From Nocardia ignorata NBRC 108230 (GTDB taxonomy: Bacteria > Actinomycetota > Actinomycetes > Mycobacteriales > Mycobacteriaceae), in contig NZ_BDBI01000023.1 of the NCBI RefSeq assembly GCF_001612905.1, forward strand, positions 124,001-188,000: a DNA stretch of 64,000 nucleotides. Reading direction: 5' to 3'. Positions 34,560 through 44,600 of this stretch are shown here, in pieces. The notes beneath the pieces are model-generated. The model saw only the letters and a list, made by a program, of their open reading frames with translations, searched no databases and was not told the origin of the DNA. The first letter of the stretch is position 1. Each line of letters starts with the position of its first letter. The translations under genes were made by a program, and so were the position numbers.

Positions 34560-35257
34560 TCCCGCAGGACTTCCGTCAGGGCCGCCGCCGATTCGACGAG
34601 TGCCCTGGATCGTCGGGTGAGTGCGGCCTCTCGGGTGGCGAGGGCGTCGCGTAGTTCTCCCGGCCCGCTGCGCCGGAACTGGGTGAGCACCGTGCGCAGC
34701 GTGGCTATGCCGTAACCCGCACGCCGCAACTGGTGCACGATCCTGGCGTCGCGCACCTGTTCGGGCGTGTATCGCCGCGCCCCCTTCGCGCGCTCGGGAA
34801 CGACCAATCCCGCTGCGTCCCAATGTCGCAGCGTGGAGGTCCGGATGCCGAGCGCGTCGGCGAGTTCGGCGATGCCGAGTGCGTCGGAGTCGCGCACATC
34901 CGCGATCGGTTCGGCTCCGATACCGGCCGCCGCCCGCACCGCGAGCGCCAGCTCGCCGCGTTCGGTGTGCAGGGCGGCGTGGGCCGCGTCGAGCCCGGCC
35001 AGTGCCCGCTCGGTTTCCCCGGCGACGGCATCGCGCATGATCGCCTTCGCCGCCACCGGGCCGGTCCCTTCCGCCAGCGCGCGGTAGGCCCGGGCGGCCG
35101 CGACATGCGCGTCTCGATAGTTCCGGTGGCCGCCCGGCGACCGCTGCGCGGCGGGCAGCACACCGTCGTTCTCGAGGTCGCGCACCTGCTGCACCGAGTA
35201 ACCGGCCGCCCGCGCCACATCGACCGTCCGCATCCGGTGCGAATGTAGCTTTGTCAT
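34523..35257 (-). CDS. Regulator with two MerR-type DNA-binding domains
   Basis: 244 residues with two MerR winged-helix modules: residues about 8-75 (TVDVARAAGYSVQQVRDLEN, RSPGGHRNYRD) and about 125-190 (LGIAELADALGIRTSTLRHW, KGARRYTPEQVRDARIVH). The first has a YSVQQVRDLE recognition helix; the second has the classical LRHWDAAGL form. Tandem MerR modules in one chain are unusual, since MerR proteins normally dimerise. ATG 35257 has GGAGAA. It is divergent from the 35319 gene with a palindrome between, and its end overlaps 33663-34559 by 37 bp. Confidence 0.85.
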   Translation of the reverse strand: MTKLHSHRMRTVDVARAAGYSVQQVRDLENDGVLPAAQRSPGGHRNYRDAHVAAARAYRALAEGTGPVAAKAIMRDAVAGETERALAGLDAAHAALHTERGELALAVRAAAGIGAEPIADVRDSDALGIAELADALGIRTSTLRHWDAAGLVVPERAKGARRYTPEQVRDARIVHQLRRAGYGIATLRTVLTQFRRSGPGELRDALATREAALTRRSRALVESAAALTEVLRDQPHNPRARALC

Positions 35258-35297
35258 GAGTTCTCCTGGCGGTATCGCGTCCAAGTCCACACAAGCA

Positions 35298-35317
35298 CTT
35301 CAATGTGACGCTTGAAG
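35298..35317. promoter_or_regulatory. Probable MerR operator
   Basis: Perfect CTTCAA-N8-TTGAAG (35298-35317) in the 61-bp gap between the divergent MerR-like gene and the next gene. It abuts the ATG at 35319, so the + strand mRNA may have no leader. A 20-bp inverted repeat is the typical MerR site. Confidence 0.5.
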
Positions 35318-35318
35318 C

Positions 35319-35750
35319 ATGCAGATTACCGAGATCGACGACTTCGTGAGCGGACTCGACGGTGTGCTCGCCCTGCGACCCACCGAGGGCAGCGACTTCC
35401 CCGAGATCAGCTGGGGCGACATCTTCTACTACTACGCCCCGGACGGCGTGGTGCCCCGTGGCCAGCCCTTCGCCACGATCGTCACCAAGAACTATCCCGA
35501 CGACACCGCTACCGGCCTGGACAGGCCCGGTGCCTTCCGCGTCAACGTCGCGGTCGGCACGGACACCTTCGCCGAATACGCCGACAACTCGCTCGCCGAC
35601 AACACCCTCGCCCCGCATCCGCTGTACGCCCGCGCGCATTGGCTTTCGATCACGAACCCCGGCCCGGACAACGCCGAGGTGCTGCGTGAACTGTTGCGAG
35701 AAGCCCACGGCCGCGACAAATCACGAGCCGAACGACGTTCAGGACAATAA
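35319..35750 (+). CDS. DUF6194-like protein
   Basis: 143 residues: MQITEIDDFVSGLDGVLALR, then a tryptophan/tyrosine-rich DIFYYYAPDGVVPRGQPFATIV and a C-terminal domain with HPLYARAHWLSITNPG. I believe this is the small actinobacterial family DUF6194, whose function is not known; it may bind a small ligand. The gene is divergent from the two-domain MerR regulator and probably controlled by it. Its end overlaps the convergent TetR gene by 12 bp. Confidence 0.7.
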   Translation: MQITEIDDFVSGLDGVLALRPTEGSDFPEISWGDIFYYYAPDGVVPRGQPFATIVTKNYPDDTATGLDRPGAFRVNVAVGTDTFAEYADNSLADNTLAPHPLYARAHWLSITNPGPDNAEVLRELLREAHGRDKSRAERRSGQ

Positions 35751-36359
35751 CCGCCGAGTGGTGTGCGGCGACTCGCGGAACGCCCCCGCGCGGGCGGCGA
35801 GCGCGGTGCCGGCCGCCGCCCGCTCCGGCAACCCCGGATCCGGCGGTGTGCGCAGCAGCATCAGGCAGTGGTACACCGGGGCCGTCGCCGCGATGAGCAG
35901 CGCTCGGGCATCGGTGTCGGCGGGGATCTCGCCCCGTTCCACGGCCCGCTCCACGACGATCTCGCACTGCGCGTAACGGTCCTCCCACATCCGCGCGAGC
36001 CCCTGTGCGGCCTCCGTCGACCGGAACGACACCGCGATCAGCGCCGACGCGATCGATGGTTCCGCGAGCAACGACTCCTGGATCTCCTCGTTCAGCGCGG
36101 TCAGATCCCCGGCGAGCGAACCGGTATCACGTGGCTGCCAGTCCAGATCACCCGCCGCCGCGATGACATCGGCGAGCAGCCCGCCCACATTGCGCCACCG
36201 CCGGTACACGGTGGTCCGATGCACACCGGCGCGCTCGGCGACCGAGTCGATGGTCAACGCGTCGTAGCCGTTCTCGGCCAGTTCGGCGCTGACAGCGGCC
36301 AGTACCTGCTCCCGGTTGCGGGCGGTGCGGCCACCCGGGCGCGGTTTCGGTTCGCTCAT
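35739..36359 (-). CDS. TetR-family repressor
   Basis: 206 residues. The HTH is at about 15-60 (AAVSAELAENGYDALTIDSV, then AGVHRTTVYRRW), followed by a helical ligand domain with a TetR_C_11-like YHCLMLLRTPPDPG ending. ATG 36359. It is divergent from the ABC-F gene with a CTAATGC-N10-GCACTAG palindrome in between, so it probably represses both genes and responds to an antibiotic. Confidence 0.88.
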   Translation of the reverse strand: MSEPKPRPGGRTARNREQVLAAVSAELAENGYDALTIDSVAERAGVHRTTVYRRWRNVGGLLADVIAAAGDLDWQPRDTGSLAGDLTALNEEIQESLLAEPSIASALIAVSFRSTEAAQGLARMWEDRYAQCEIVVERAVERGEIPADTDARALLIAATAPVYHCLMLLRTPPDPGLPERAAAGTALAARAGAFRESPHTTRRLLS

Positions 36360-36400
36360 GAATCTTCTTCTTGCTCGCGGGGAAATCCTGTGGCAGCATA

Positions 36401-36424
36401 CTAATGCAATTGTTGTCGCACTAG
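36401..36424. promoter_or_regulatory. Probable TetR operator before the ABC-F gene
   Basis: Inverted repeat CTAATGC (36401-36407) and GCACTAG (36418-36424), half-sites CTA(A/G)TGC spaced by 10 bp, 42 bp upstream of the TetR ATG and about 85 bp upstream of the ABC-F start. Confidence 0.45.
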
Positions 36425-36508
36425 TGAGGTTGCCGATGCTCCTTCGAAGCGTTCATCACGTCCTGCGGTCCGCTGGGTCCGCTTCCTCGAATGCTTCGGA
36501 GTGCTTGT

Positions 36509-38110
36509 ATGCCAACTCAACTCACCGCACGTGCGGTCAGCAAATCCTTCCTTGGGCGCCCGGTCCTCGATGAGGTGACGTGCGCGTTCGCCACGGGCGA
36601 GCGCACCGGGATCATCGGCGAGAACGGTTCGGGCAAGTCCACCCTGCTGCGCCTGCTGGCCGGCCGCGAACTGCCCGATTCCGGCGAGGTGACGGTCCGG
36701 GCCGACGGTGGCGTCGGCTATCTCGCCCAGGACGAGGAACTTCCACCGCACCTCACTGTGCAGGAGATCATCGACCGCGCCCTGGCCGACCTACGGGCCA
36801 TCGAGGATCGCCTGCGAACGCTGGAAGTTGCGATGGCCGACGGTGACGGCCTGGCCGAATATGCGGAGCTGACAACCCTTTTCGAGCTGCGTGGCGGTTA
36901 CGACGCCGAAGCCGAGGTGGAACGGGCCCTGCACGGTCTCGGGCTCGGACTCGTCGCCCGCGACCGCCGCGTCGGCGACCTGTCCGGTGGCGAACAGGTC
37001 CGATTGCGGTTGGCCTCGGTGCTGGCGGCGGGCACCGAGGTGCTGCTGCTCGACGAGCCGACCAACCATCTCGACGACACCGCCATGACCTGGCTCGAAG
37101 ACCACCTGCGCACCCGTCGCGGCACCATCGTCACGGTGTCGCACGACCGGCGGTTCCTCGAACGCGTCGCCACCGACCTGCTCGAGGTCGACGCCGACCG
37201 CAGACGAGTGGTCCGCTACGGCAACGGTTACGTGGGCTACCTCACCGAGAAAGCGGCGGCCAGGCAACGTTGGGAGCAGGCCCACGAACAGTGGCAGGCC
37301 GATATCGCCCGCCTGCGCGAGACCGCCGCGACCACCGCCCGCGCGGTGGCACCGGGCCGGGCGATGAAGGACAACAACAAGATGGCCTACGACCGGGCCG
37401 GGGGGCGCGTGCAGCAGTCGTTGGCCAGCCGCGTCCGCAATGCGGAGGAACGTTTGCGGCGGCTGCTTGCCGACCCCGTACCCGCACCGCCGCAGCCGCT
37501 GCGGTTCACCCCGGTGCTGCGGACCCGGCGGGTGCAGGGGCCGGTGCTCGAAGCGGTCGACGTGGCGGTCGAGGGTCGGCTGCACCGTACGAGCTTGTCG
37601 ATCGCGGCGGGGGAGCGGGCGCTGATCACCGGGCCCAACGGCGTCGGAAAGTCCACGCTACTCAGGGTTCTCACCGGCGAAGTCACACCTGACGCCGGCA
37701 CCGTGACACGGCGCGGACGCATCGGCTACCTGGCCCAGGAGTCTTCGTTCCCCGACCCGTCGCAAACCCTGGCCGCCGCCTTCGCGCACGGTCGCGCGGG
37801 CGACGCCGAGGAGCACACCGAGCAACTACTCGCCCTCGGCCTGTTCGATCGCGCGCGGCTGGATACCCGCGTGGCCGACCTGTCCACCGGCCAACGCCAA
37901 CGCCTGGCCCTCGCCCGCCTCGTCACCGAGCCCGTCGACGCCCTGCTCCTCGACGAACCGACCAACCACCTCTCGCCGGCCCTGGTCGAAGACCTGGAAA
38001 CCGCCCTGGGCACCTATCGCGGTGCACTGCTGGTCGTCAGCCACGACCGCCGCCTGCGCTCACGCTGGCGCGGCGCCCACCTCGCCCTCGGCGCCACCGC
38101 CACCGTCTGA
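36509..38110 (+). CDS. ABC-F ATPase, probable antibiotic ribosome-protection protein
   Basis: 533 residues with two ABC domains and no membrane spans. Domain 1: GENGSGKST, LSGGEQVRLRLASVL, LLDEPTNHLDD. Interdomain linker around residues 230-320. Domain 2: GPNGVGKST, LSTGQRQRLALARLV, LLDEPTNHL. This is the ABC-F layout; short, soluble actinobacterial members next to a TetR gene generally protect the ribosome against macrolides, lincosamides, streptogramins or pleuromutilins. ATG 36509 follows GGAG at 7 nt. A Vat-type acetyltransferase remnant follows at once, which points to streptogramins. The drug is inferred. Confidence 0.88.
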   Translation: MPTQLTARAVSKSFLGRPVLDEVTCAFATGERTGIIGENGSGKSTLLRLLAGRELPDSGEVTVRADGGVGYLAQDEELPPHLTVQEIIDRALADLRAIEDRLRTLEVAMADGDGLAEYAELTTLFELRGGYDAEAEVERALHGLGLGLVARDRRVGDLSGGEQVRLRLASVLAAGTEVLLLDEPTNHLDDTAMTWLEDHLRTRRGTIVTVSHDRRFLERVATDLLEVDADRRRVVRYGNGYVGYLTEKAAARQRWEQAHEQWQADIARLRETAATTARAVAPGRAMKDNNKMAYDRAGGRVQQSLASRVRNAEERLRRLLADPVPAPPQPLRFTPVLRTRRVQGPVLEAVDVAVEGRLHRTSLSIAAGERALITGPNGVGKSTLLRVLTGEVTPDAGTVTRRGRIGYLAQESSFPDPSQTLAAAFAHGRAGDAEEHTEQLLALGLFDRARLDTRVADLSTGQRQRLALARLVTEPVDALLLDEPTNHLSPALVEDLETALGTYRGALLVVSHDRRLRSRWRGAHLALGATATV

Positions 38111-38137
38111 ATCGCGAAGGACCCTCGTGCCCCCGGC

Positions 38138-38468
38138 GCCCGGTTCATCATGAACGGCGCCAACCATCGAATGGACGGGCCCGTCGACCTACCCGTTCCC
38201 GGTCCTCGGCGGTTCCTGGGCCGACCACATCGACCTGGTCATGGACCTGCCGAGCCGTGGCGACACGGTGATCGGCAACGATGTGTGGATCGGCAACGGC
38301 GCGACCTTGATGCCCGGCGTCCGCGTCGGCAACGGGGCGATCATCGGTACGGGCGCCGTGGTCACCGCCGATGTGCCCGACTACGGGATCGTCGGTGGCA
38401 ACCCCGCCCGGCTGATCGGAACCCGTTATCCCGCGGCCGAAGTCGACCGTCTGCTGGCTTGTGCCTGA
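38138..38468 (+). pseudogene. Remnant of a Vat/xenobiotic acetyltransferase, 5'-deleted and frameshifted
   Basis: Hexapeptide-repeat acetyltransferase remains. The first frame reads FIMNGANHRMDG (38144 onward), the signature with the catalytic His of streptogramin A (Vat) and chloramphenicol (CatB) acetyltransferases. At the GGGCCC run near 38177 one extra base shifts the frame; the second frame goes on with STYPFPVLGGSWADHIDL in part, then VIGNDVWIGNGATLMPGVRV and GAVVTADVPDYGIVGGNPAR to 38468. About 60 N-terminal residues are missing, and the sequence starts right behind the ABC-F stop. It is a dead gene. Confidence 0.82.
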
Positions 38469-38593
38469 TGGGGCTGGCCGCTCGACCACATCACCCGCCA
38501 TATTCGAACTATCATGGCCGGTAGCGTCGATGCATTGGAATCGGCTGCCGCCGAGCTCGATTCGGATCGACGCGCCGAACCGAAAGGTCAGCA

Positions 38594-38761
38594 ATGCCCA
38601 TCCGATTCCGCCAGCGCAAATCCTTCGGCCCCCTGAAGTTCAATTTCACCCAGTCGGGCCTGTCGTCCTGGGGCATCAAAATCGGTCCCTGGTCCTGGAA
38701 CTCGCGCACCAGGAAGAACGCCGTCGACCTCCCCGGCCCCCTGAGCTGGCGCCAGCGCTGA
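38594..38761 (+). CDS. Small DUF4236-like protein
   Basis: 55 residues: MPIRFRQRKSFGPLKFNFTQ, then SGLSSWGIKIGPWSWNSRTR and a short tail LPGPLSWRQR. The RFRKS..GP..LNFS.SG..S.GI..GP pattern is that of the DUF4236 family, usually the N-terminal part of longer proteins in firmicutes and as short stand-alone proteins in actinobacteria. ATG 38594 has AAAGG at 7 nt. The function is unknown. It is too short for many gene finders. Confidence 0.65.
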   Translation: MPIRFRQRKSFGPLKFNFTQSGLSSWGIKIGPWSWNSRTRKNAVDLPGPLSWRQR

Positions 38762-38789
38762 AACTCGGGCTTGTTTCGTCTTCGCCGCG

Positions 38790-39464
38790 TCAGGTCAGGT
38801 CGGAGAAGCGTTCGACCTCTTCGATGCGCCCGGAGACGATCAGCTGATCGCCCTCGGCGACGACGGAGTCCGGTGTGGCATAGGTGAATTCGCCGCCGCG
38901 GTGTTTGATGGCGACGACGGTGATGTCGAAGTGCTTGCGCAGCCCGCTGCCTGTGAGGGTCGCCCCGACGGCCGATCGGGGCGCGGTGGTCTTGGCCATG
39001 GCGTAGTCGGTGTCGAACTCGATGTAGTCGATCATCCGGCCGGTGACCAGGTGCGCGACCCGTTCACCCATGTCGTGTTCGGGCAGCACCACATGGTGTG
39101 CGCCGACGCGTTCGAGGATCTGCCCGTGCTGACGGCTGGTCGCCTTCGCCCAGATCTTGGGGATCCGGTAGTCGGCGAGCAACGAGGTGGTGAGGATGCT
39201 CGCCTCCATATTGGAGCCGATGCTCACCACCGCGTGCGGGAAGTCGGGCACCCCGAGCTGCTCCAGCGCTGTCGTATCGGTGGTGTCCGCCACGGCGACA
39301 TGGGTCAGTAGGTCCGAATACTGCTGCACGATATGTGGATTCGAGTCGATCGCGAGCACCTCGGAACCGTGCGTCACCAATTCGCGGGCCAATGCCCCGC
39401 CGAAGCGGCCGAGCCCGATGACGACGACGCGCGTGCTGTGTTTGCGTGCGGTTCTACCCGACAA
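38790..39464 (-). CDS. ktrA: Potassium channel regulatory subunit KtrA/TrkA
   Basis: 224 residues: an RCK_N Rossmann domain (RVVVIGLGRFGGALARELVT, AIDSNPHIVQQYSDLLTHVA) and an RCK_C domain at about 145-220 (VAIKHRGGEFTYATPDSVVA, EGDQLIVSG). It binds NAD(H)/ATP and gates the KtrB pore. Its start lies 11 bp inside the ktrB tail, so the two are co-translated. Confidence 0.92.
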   Translation of the reverse strand: MSGRTARKHSTRVVVIGLGRFGGALARELVTHGSEVLAIDSNPHIVQQYSDLLTHVAVADTTDTTALEQLGVPDFPHAVVSIGSNMEASILTTSLLADYRIPKIWAKATSRQHGQILERVGAHHVVLPEHDMGERVAHLVTGRMIDYIEFDTDYAMAKTTAPRSAVGATLTGSGLRKHFDITVVAIKHRGGEFTYATPDSVVAEGDQLIVSGRIEEVERFSDLT

Positions 39465-40821
39465 TGGGGCGCTCCTCCGGTAGTTCGTAGCGGCGGCCGC
39501 GGTCGCGCAGCGCGAGCGCGGTGGCCAGGGTGATGGGTCCGAGGCGGCCGAGGAACATCAGGGCGACCAGCACGATCAGGCCGGAATCGGGAATGGCGGC
39601 GGTGATCCCGGTGGACAGGCCGACCGTGCCGAAAGCCGAAACCACCTCGAACAGCACGGCATCGAGGTCCATCCCGGTGATGGTCAGCAGGGTCAGCGTG
39701 CCGACGACGACAGCGCCGACCCCGAGCAGCGCCACCGTGATCGCTTGCCGTTGCACCGGCGCGGCCAGCTTGCGGTCGAGCACATGCACGGTCGGTTCAC
39801 CACGAATCTCCGCCGCGATGACGAACGCGAGCAGCGCGAAGGTGGTCACCTTGATGCCGCCCGCCGTGCCCGCGCTGCCGCCGCCGATGAACATCAGGAT
39901 GTCGTTGACCAGCAGGGTCGAGGAGTGCATCGCGCCGACATCCACCGAATTGAAGCCCGCGGTGCGTGGTGAGAGCCCATGGAAGCCGCCGACCAGCAGT
40001 TTCTGCAGTGAACCGAGGGGGCCGAGGGTGCCCGGGTTGGACCATTCGAACGCGGTCACCGCCACGATGCCGAACACCGCGAGCGCGAAGTACGTCCACA
40101 GCGTGAGCCGGGTGTGCAGTGTCCACCGATGATCGCGGGTGCGGCGGCGCAACCACCTGCCGACCTCGAACAGCACGGGGAAGCCGAGGCCGCCGAGAAC
40201 CAGGGCGACGGTGATGGGGACGATGATCCACGGATCGGTCGCGTAACCCATCAGGCTGTCCTGGTAGAGCGCGAATCCGGCGTTGTTGTAGGCCGAAACG
40301 GCGTGGAAGACACCGAGATAGACGCCGTGCCAACCGCCCTGGTCGTACCCGAACACGAATCGCAGCGTCAACGCGATCGCCGTGATCGCCTCGACCACCA
40401 GGCTCATCCGGATGACCCCGATGACCACCCGCCTGCTTTCCCCGAGCCGCAGCGCCTTCGTCTCGGACTGGGCGATCAGCTGCATCCGCAGCCCCATCCG
40501 CCTGGCCACCAGCAACCCGAGCAGCGAGGCCAGTGTCATGATCCCGAGGCCGCCGATCTGGATCAGCCCGAGGACGACGAGTTCACCGAACAGCGACCAG
40601 TGACTCTCCGTATCGACCACGACGAGCCCCGTCACGCAGACGGCCGAAACGGCGGTGAACAGCGCCGTGACCGGCGCCGTCGCGGTGCGCGATTCCGCCG
40701 CTACGGGCAGCATCAGCAGCAGCGTCCCGACGAGCGTCGCGGCGCCGAATCCCAGGACGACCAGCCTGGCCGGATGGTGCGGGCTGGGGAGCATGCGCAC
40801 CAGGTCCCGGGAAGAAATCAC
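39454..40821 (-). CDS. ktrB: Potassium uptake membrane protein KtrB/TrkH
   Basis: About 455 residues with eight or more spans and the four pore loops of the Ktr/Trk family: AVCVTGLVVVDT, SAYNNAGFALYQ, GLSPRTAGFNSVDVG and SAFGTVGLSTG, each with the selectivity glycine. GTG 40821 is preferred; ATG 40857 in the same frame would add 12 residues. It heads a two-gene operon with ktrA for K+ (or Na+-coupled K+) uptake. Confidence 0.92.
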   Translation of the reverse strand: MISSRDLVRMLPSPHHPARLVVLGFGAATLVGTLLLMLPVAAESRTATAPVTALFTAVSAVCVTGLVVVDTESHWSLFGELVVLGLIQIGGLGIMTLASLLGLLVARRMGLRMQLIAQSETKALRLGESRRVVIGVIRMSLVVEAITAIALTLRFVFGYDQGGWHGVYLGVFHAVSAYNNAGFALYQDSLMGYATDPWIIVPITVALVLGGLGFPVLFEVGRWLRRRTRDHRWTLHTRLTLWTYFALAVFGIVAVTAFEWSNPGTLGPLGSLQKLLVGGFHGLSPRTAGFNSVDVGAMHSSTLLVNDILMFIGGGSAGTAGGIKVTTFALLAFVIAAEIRGEPTVHVLDRKLAAPVQRQAITVALLGVGAVVVGTLTLLTITGMDLDAVLFEVVSAFGTVGLSTGITAAIPDSGLIVLVALMFLGRLGPITLATALALRDRGRRYELPEERPIVG

Positions 40822-41062
40822 GATGGGCCAGCCTAATTGCCCGACCGGCCCCGGCATCCCGACGCGACCGTAAGGATTTCGTCAAGAATCGGCGCGGGCG
40901 ACCAGCGTGTCTACGCCCCTTGACGCATGCCGACGTCGCGAAAACCGACAAGTCGTTCCGAATTCTATGCTCGGCGGATGTGCTGAGATAGCCTAACGAA
41001 ACACGATCTGCCCGAACGAGTTCCGTGATCCGGCACAGTGGATCCATTGAGGTACAACAGCG

Positions 41063-41683
41063 TTGAGTTCAGGAAAGAGTCTGATCGTCCGCCCGGCAAC
41101 CAGGGCCGACATCGACTCCATGGTGGAAGTGCTCGCCGCCGCTTTCGCCCATGACGATCCGATCGACGAGTACGTCTTTCCAGACGAGACCGTCCGGTAT
41201 CGACGGGCCCCGCGCATGCTGCGCGCCATGATCCGCCACCGCTTCCTGCCTGCGGGCGGGGCCGAGGTGGCGGTGCTCGACGGCCGCGTGGTGGGAGTCC
41301 TGCTGTGGTACCCGCAGGGCTATCGCCCGGGCGGTTTGCGCGAGCTGATCGCCGGCCCGGAGCTGCTCGTCGCGATGGGGTCAGCGGTGCGTCGCGGTAT
41401 CGAGGTCGACGCGGCCATGGATCGCGCCGCTCCGCCCAAACCGCACTTCTTCCACGTCTACCTCGGCGCCGATCCGAGCCTGCAGCGCAGCGGTGTAGGC
41501 CGGGCGCTGTACGCCTCGTTCACCGACAAGGCCGACCGGCAAGGTGCATCGATCTGCGGCATCTGCAAAGACGCCAATGTCGGCTACTACGAGGCGCTGG
41601 GCAACGAGCGCGCCGGATCCGTCCGGCTCGGTGCCTCCGGCCCGGAACTCAACATCATGATTCGCCGCCCGCGGCCGCTCTGA
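41063..41683 (+). CDS. GNAT-family N-acetyltransferase
   Basis: 206 residues, TTG start at 41063 (GAGG 11 nt upstream). IVRPATRADIDSMVEVLAAA begins a typical GNAT fold; the acetyl-CoA motif A is LGADPSLQRSGVGRALYASF. It lies 15 bp before the PKS gene in the same direction and probably belongs to its operon, where it could N-acylate or N-acetylate the amino product made by the PLP enzyme. The substrate is inferred from context only. Confidence 0.82.
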   Translation: MSSGKSLIVRPATRADIDSMVEVLAAAFAHDDPIDEYVFPDETVRYRRAPRMLRAMIRHRFLPAGGAEVAVLDGRVVGVLLWYPQGYRPGGLRELIAGPELLVAMGSAVRRGIEVDAAMDRAAPPKPHFFHVYLGADPSLQRSGVGRALYASFTDKADRQGASICGICKDANVGYYEALGNERAGSVRLGASGPELNIMIRRPRPL

Positions 41684-41698
41684 CCCCGAGGAATGCAC

Positions 41699-44600
41699 AT
41701 GACTGACATCGCCATCGTCGGCATCGGCTGCCGTTATGCGGGCGGCATCGACTCGCCGGAATTGTTCTGGGACTTCGTGATCCACAAGCGCGACGGCGTT
41801 CGTGAGATTCCCGAGGAGCGCTGGGACTGGCGCCGCTACTACGACGAGGACCGGCGCGCCCCCGGCCGCATGTACACCAAACGCGGCGCCTTCATGACGG
41901 GCGACCCGTGGGCCTTCGACCCGGAGTTCTTCGGCATCTCCCCACGCGAGGCCACCAGCATGGACCCGCAGCAGCGGTTGATCCTCGAGGTGGCCTGGGA
42001 GGCGCTCGACGACGCGGGCGTGGCCGGCCGGGCCGCGGGGTCCTCGCTCGGGGTGTACGTGGGTGCCTTCACCCTCGATCAGATGGTGGTTTCGGCGGGT
42101 GCCGCGCTGCCGCATGTCGACCTGCACACCGCCGTCGGTGTGTCGTACACGATGCTGTCGAACCGGCTCGCGTACGCGCTCGACCTGAAAGGTCCCGCCG
42201 TGACGGTGGATACGGCCTGTTCGTCGTCGCTGGTCGCCCTGCATCTGGCGTGCCGGGCTATCGCCGACGGTGACTGCGAGGTCGCGATCGCCGGTGGCGT
42301 GAACGTGATGGTGCAGCCGGAAACATTCGTCACGATGTGCAAGGGCGGCTTCCTCGCCGCCGACGGGCGGAGCAAGCCGTTCGACGCCGCGGCCGACGGC
42401 TACGGCCGGGGCGAGGGCGCCGGGGTGGTGGTCCTGAAGAAGCTGGCCGACGCCGAACGCGACGGTGACCGGGTCTACGCCGTGGTCAAGGCCACCGGCG
42501 CCAACCAGGACGGGCGGACCACCGCGATCACCGTCCCCAATGCGGAATCCCAGGAAAGCCTCGCGCGCGAGGTGATCCGGCGCTCCGGCCTCGATGTTCG
42601 CGATGTCACCTACGTCGAGGCGCACGGTACCGGCACCCCGGTGGGCGATCCGATCGAACTGCGGGCCATCGGCCGCGCCTACGGCGCACCTGCCGGACGG
42701 CCGGGGCAGCTCGGCGTCGGGTCGTTGAAGGCCACGCTCGGGCACACCGAGGCCGCCTCGGGTGTCGCGAGCATCATCAAGTCGGCGTTGGCGATTCGGC
42801 ATCGCACGATCCCGCCGCAGGGCTGGCTGGACACGCCGAACCCCGATATCCCCTTCGACGAGTGGGGGATTCGGGTACTCACCGAGGCCGAGCCGGTCGG
42901 ACCCGACGTCGAGCGCATGGCCGTGGCCGTCAACGGTTTCGGTTACGGCGGGACGAACGCGCACGCGATCCTGCAGGAGTACCGGCCGAGCGCCGAAACC
43001 GTTCGGCCACCTGTGCATTTCGGCGTGCTGCCGCTGTCGGGGCGTTCCGAGGGTGCGGTACGGGAGCTGGCGCGTGGGTTCGCCGAACGCATCGCCGACG
43101 GTTCCGATCCGCAGCGGCTGGCGGAGGCGGCGTGGCGGCGGCGCCAGCATCATCCGGTGCGCACGGGCGTCGCCTTCGGTGACGACACCGAGCTGGTGCA
43201 GGGGCTGATCGATCTGGCGACCGGATCGGGCCGGGTCGCCAAGACCGTCGCCAAACGCGCCGGTGAACCGGTGTTCGTCTGCACCGGCATGGGCCCGCAA
43301 TGGTGGGGCATGGCACGTGAGCTGCTCACGGCGGAAGGCACTTTCGCTGTCGAAGCGAAGCGGGTGGACGCGGAGTTCCAGGCGGTGGCCGGCTGGTCGA
43401 TCATCGAGGAACTGTTGCGGCCCGAGGAAGAATCGAGGGTGCCCTCGACCGCCGTCGCGCAACCGGCCAATTTCCTGGTGCAGGTCGCGCTGTTCGCGAC
43501 GCTGCGGGAGCGGGGGATCGAGCCGGCGGCCGTCGTCGGGCACAGTGTCGGCGAGGTGGCAGCCGCGTACCTGACCGGCATGTTGTCGCTGGTCGACGCC
43601 GTTCTCGTCAGCTACCACCGTTCGCGGCTGCAGGCGACCACGGCGGGCACCGGCGGCATGCTCGCGGTCGGGCTCGGGCCGGACGAGGCCGGTGCGCTCG
43701 TGGCAGGTGAGGACGCGGTCGATATCGCGGCGATCAACAGCCCGTCGGCGGTCACCCTCGCCGGTGCGGTCGACCGGCTCGACGCCGTTGCCCAAACGCT
43801 CACGGAGCGGGGTGTGTTCGCGCGTCGTCTGCAGGTCGAAGTGCCGTATCACAGTGCCCTGATGGACCCGATCCTCGACGAACTGCGTGCCGAACTCGCC
43901 GACATCACCGTCGCCGAACCACGCCTCCCGCTGTACTCCACCGTCACCGGCGAACTGGTCACCGGCGCGGACTGGGACGCCGACTACTGGTGCGCCAATG
44001 TGCGCCAGCCGGTGCGTTTCGCGGCGGCGGCCACGACGCTCGTGAAGGCGGGACACCGCGTATTCCTCGAAGTCGGCCCGCACCCGGTGCTCGGCGCCAA
44101 TATCCGCGAGATCCTCATCGGTGCGGGCGAGACGGGCACGACCATCGCCACCTTGCACCGCAAACAGGACGACGCGCACAGCATGCGTCAGATGCTCGTC
44201 GACCTCTACGCCGCGGGCGCTCTCGATATCGACACCCTGTTCACCGAAGCGGTTCGCCCGACACCGCATATCGACCTGCCGCGCTACCCCTGGCAGCGCA
44301 CGGTGCTGCGCTCGGAATTGCCCGAGCTGCGAACGCAACGGCACGGCACCCCGGACGCGCACCCCCTGCTCGGCGACCGGCGCCCCGACGACGCGAGCAC
44401 CTGGCGTCTCAACCTGTCGACCGCCGCGCTGCCCTGGCTCACCGACCATGTCGTCGGCGGCACCGCGATCATGCCGGGCTCGGGCTACCTCGACGCCGCG
44501 CTCAGCGCCGCGGCCGTGCGGGCCGAGTCCGAGCAGGTGGGGCTGGAGGACGTGCGGTTCGTCGCGCCGCTCGTCGTCGACGGTGGTGACGCACCGATCG

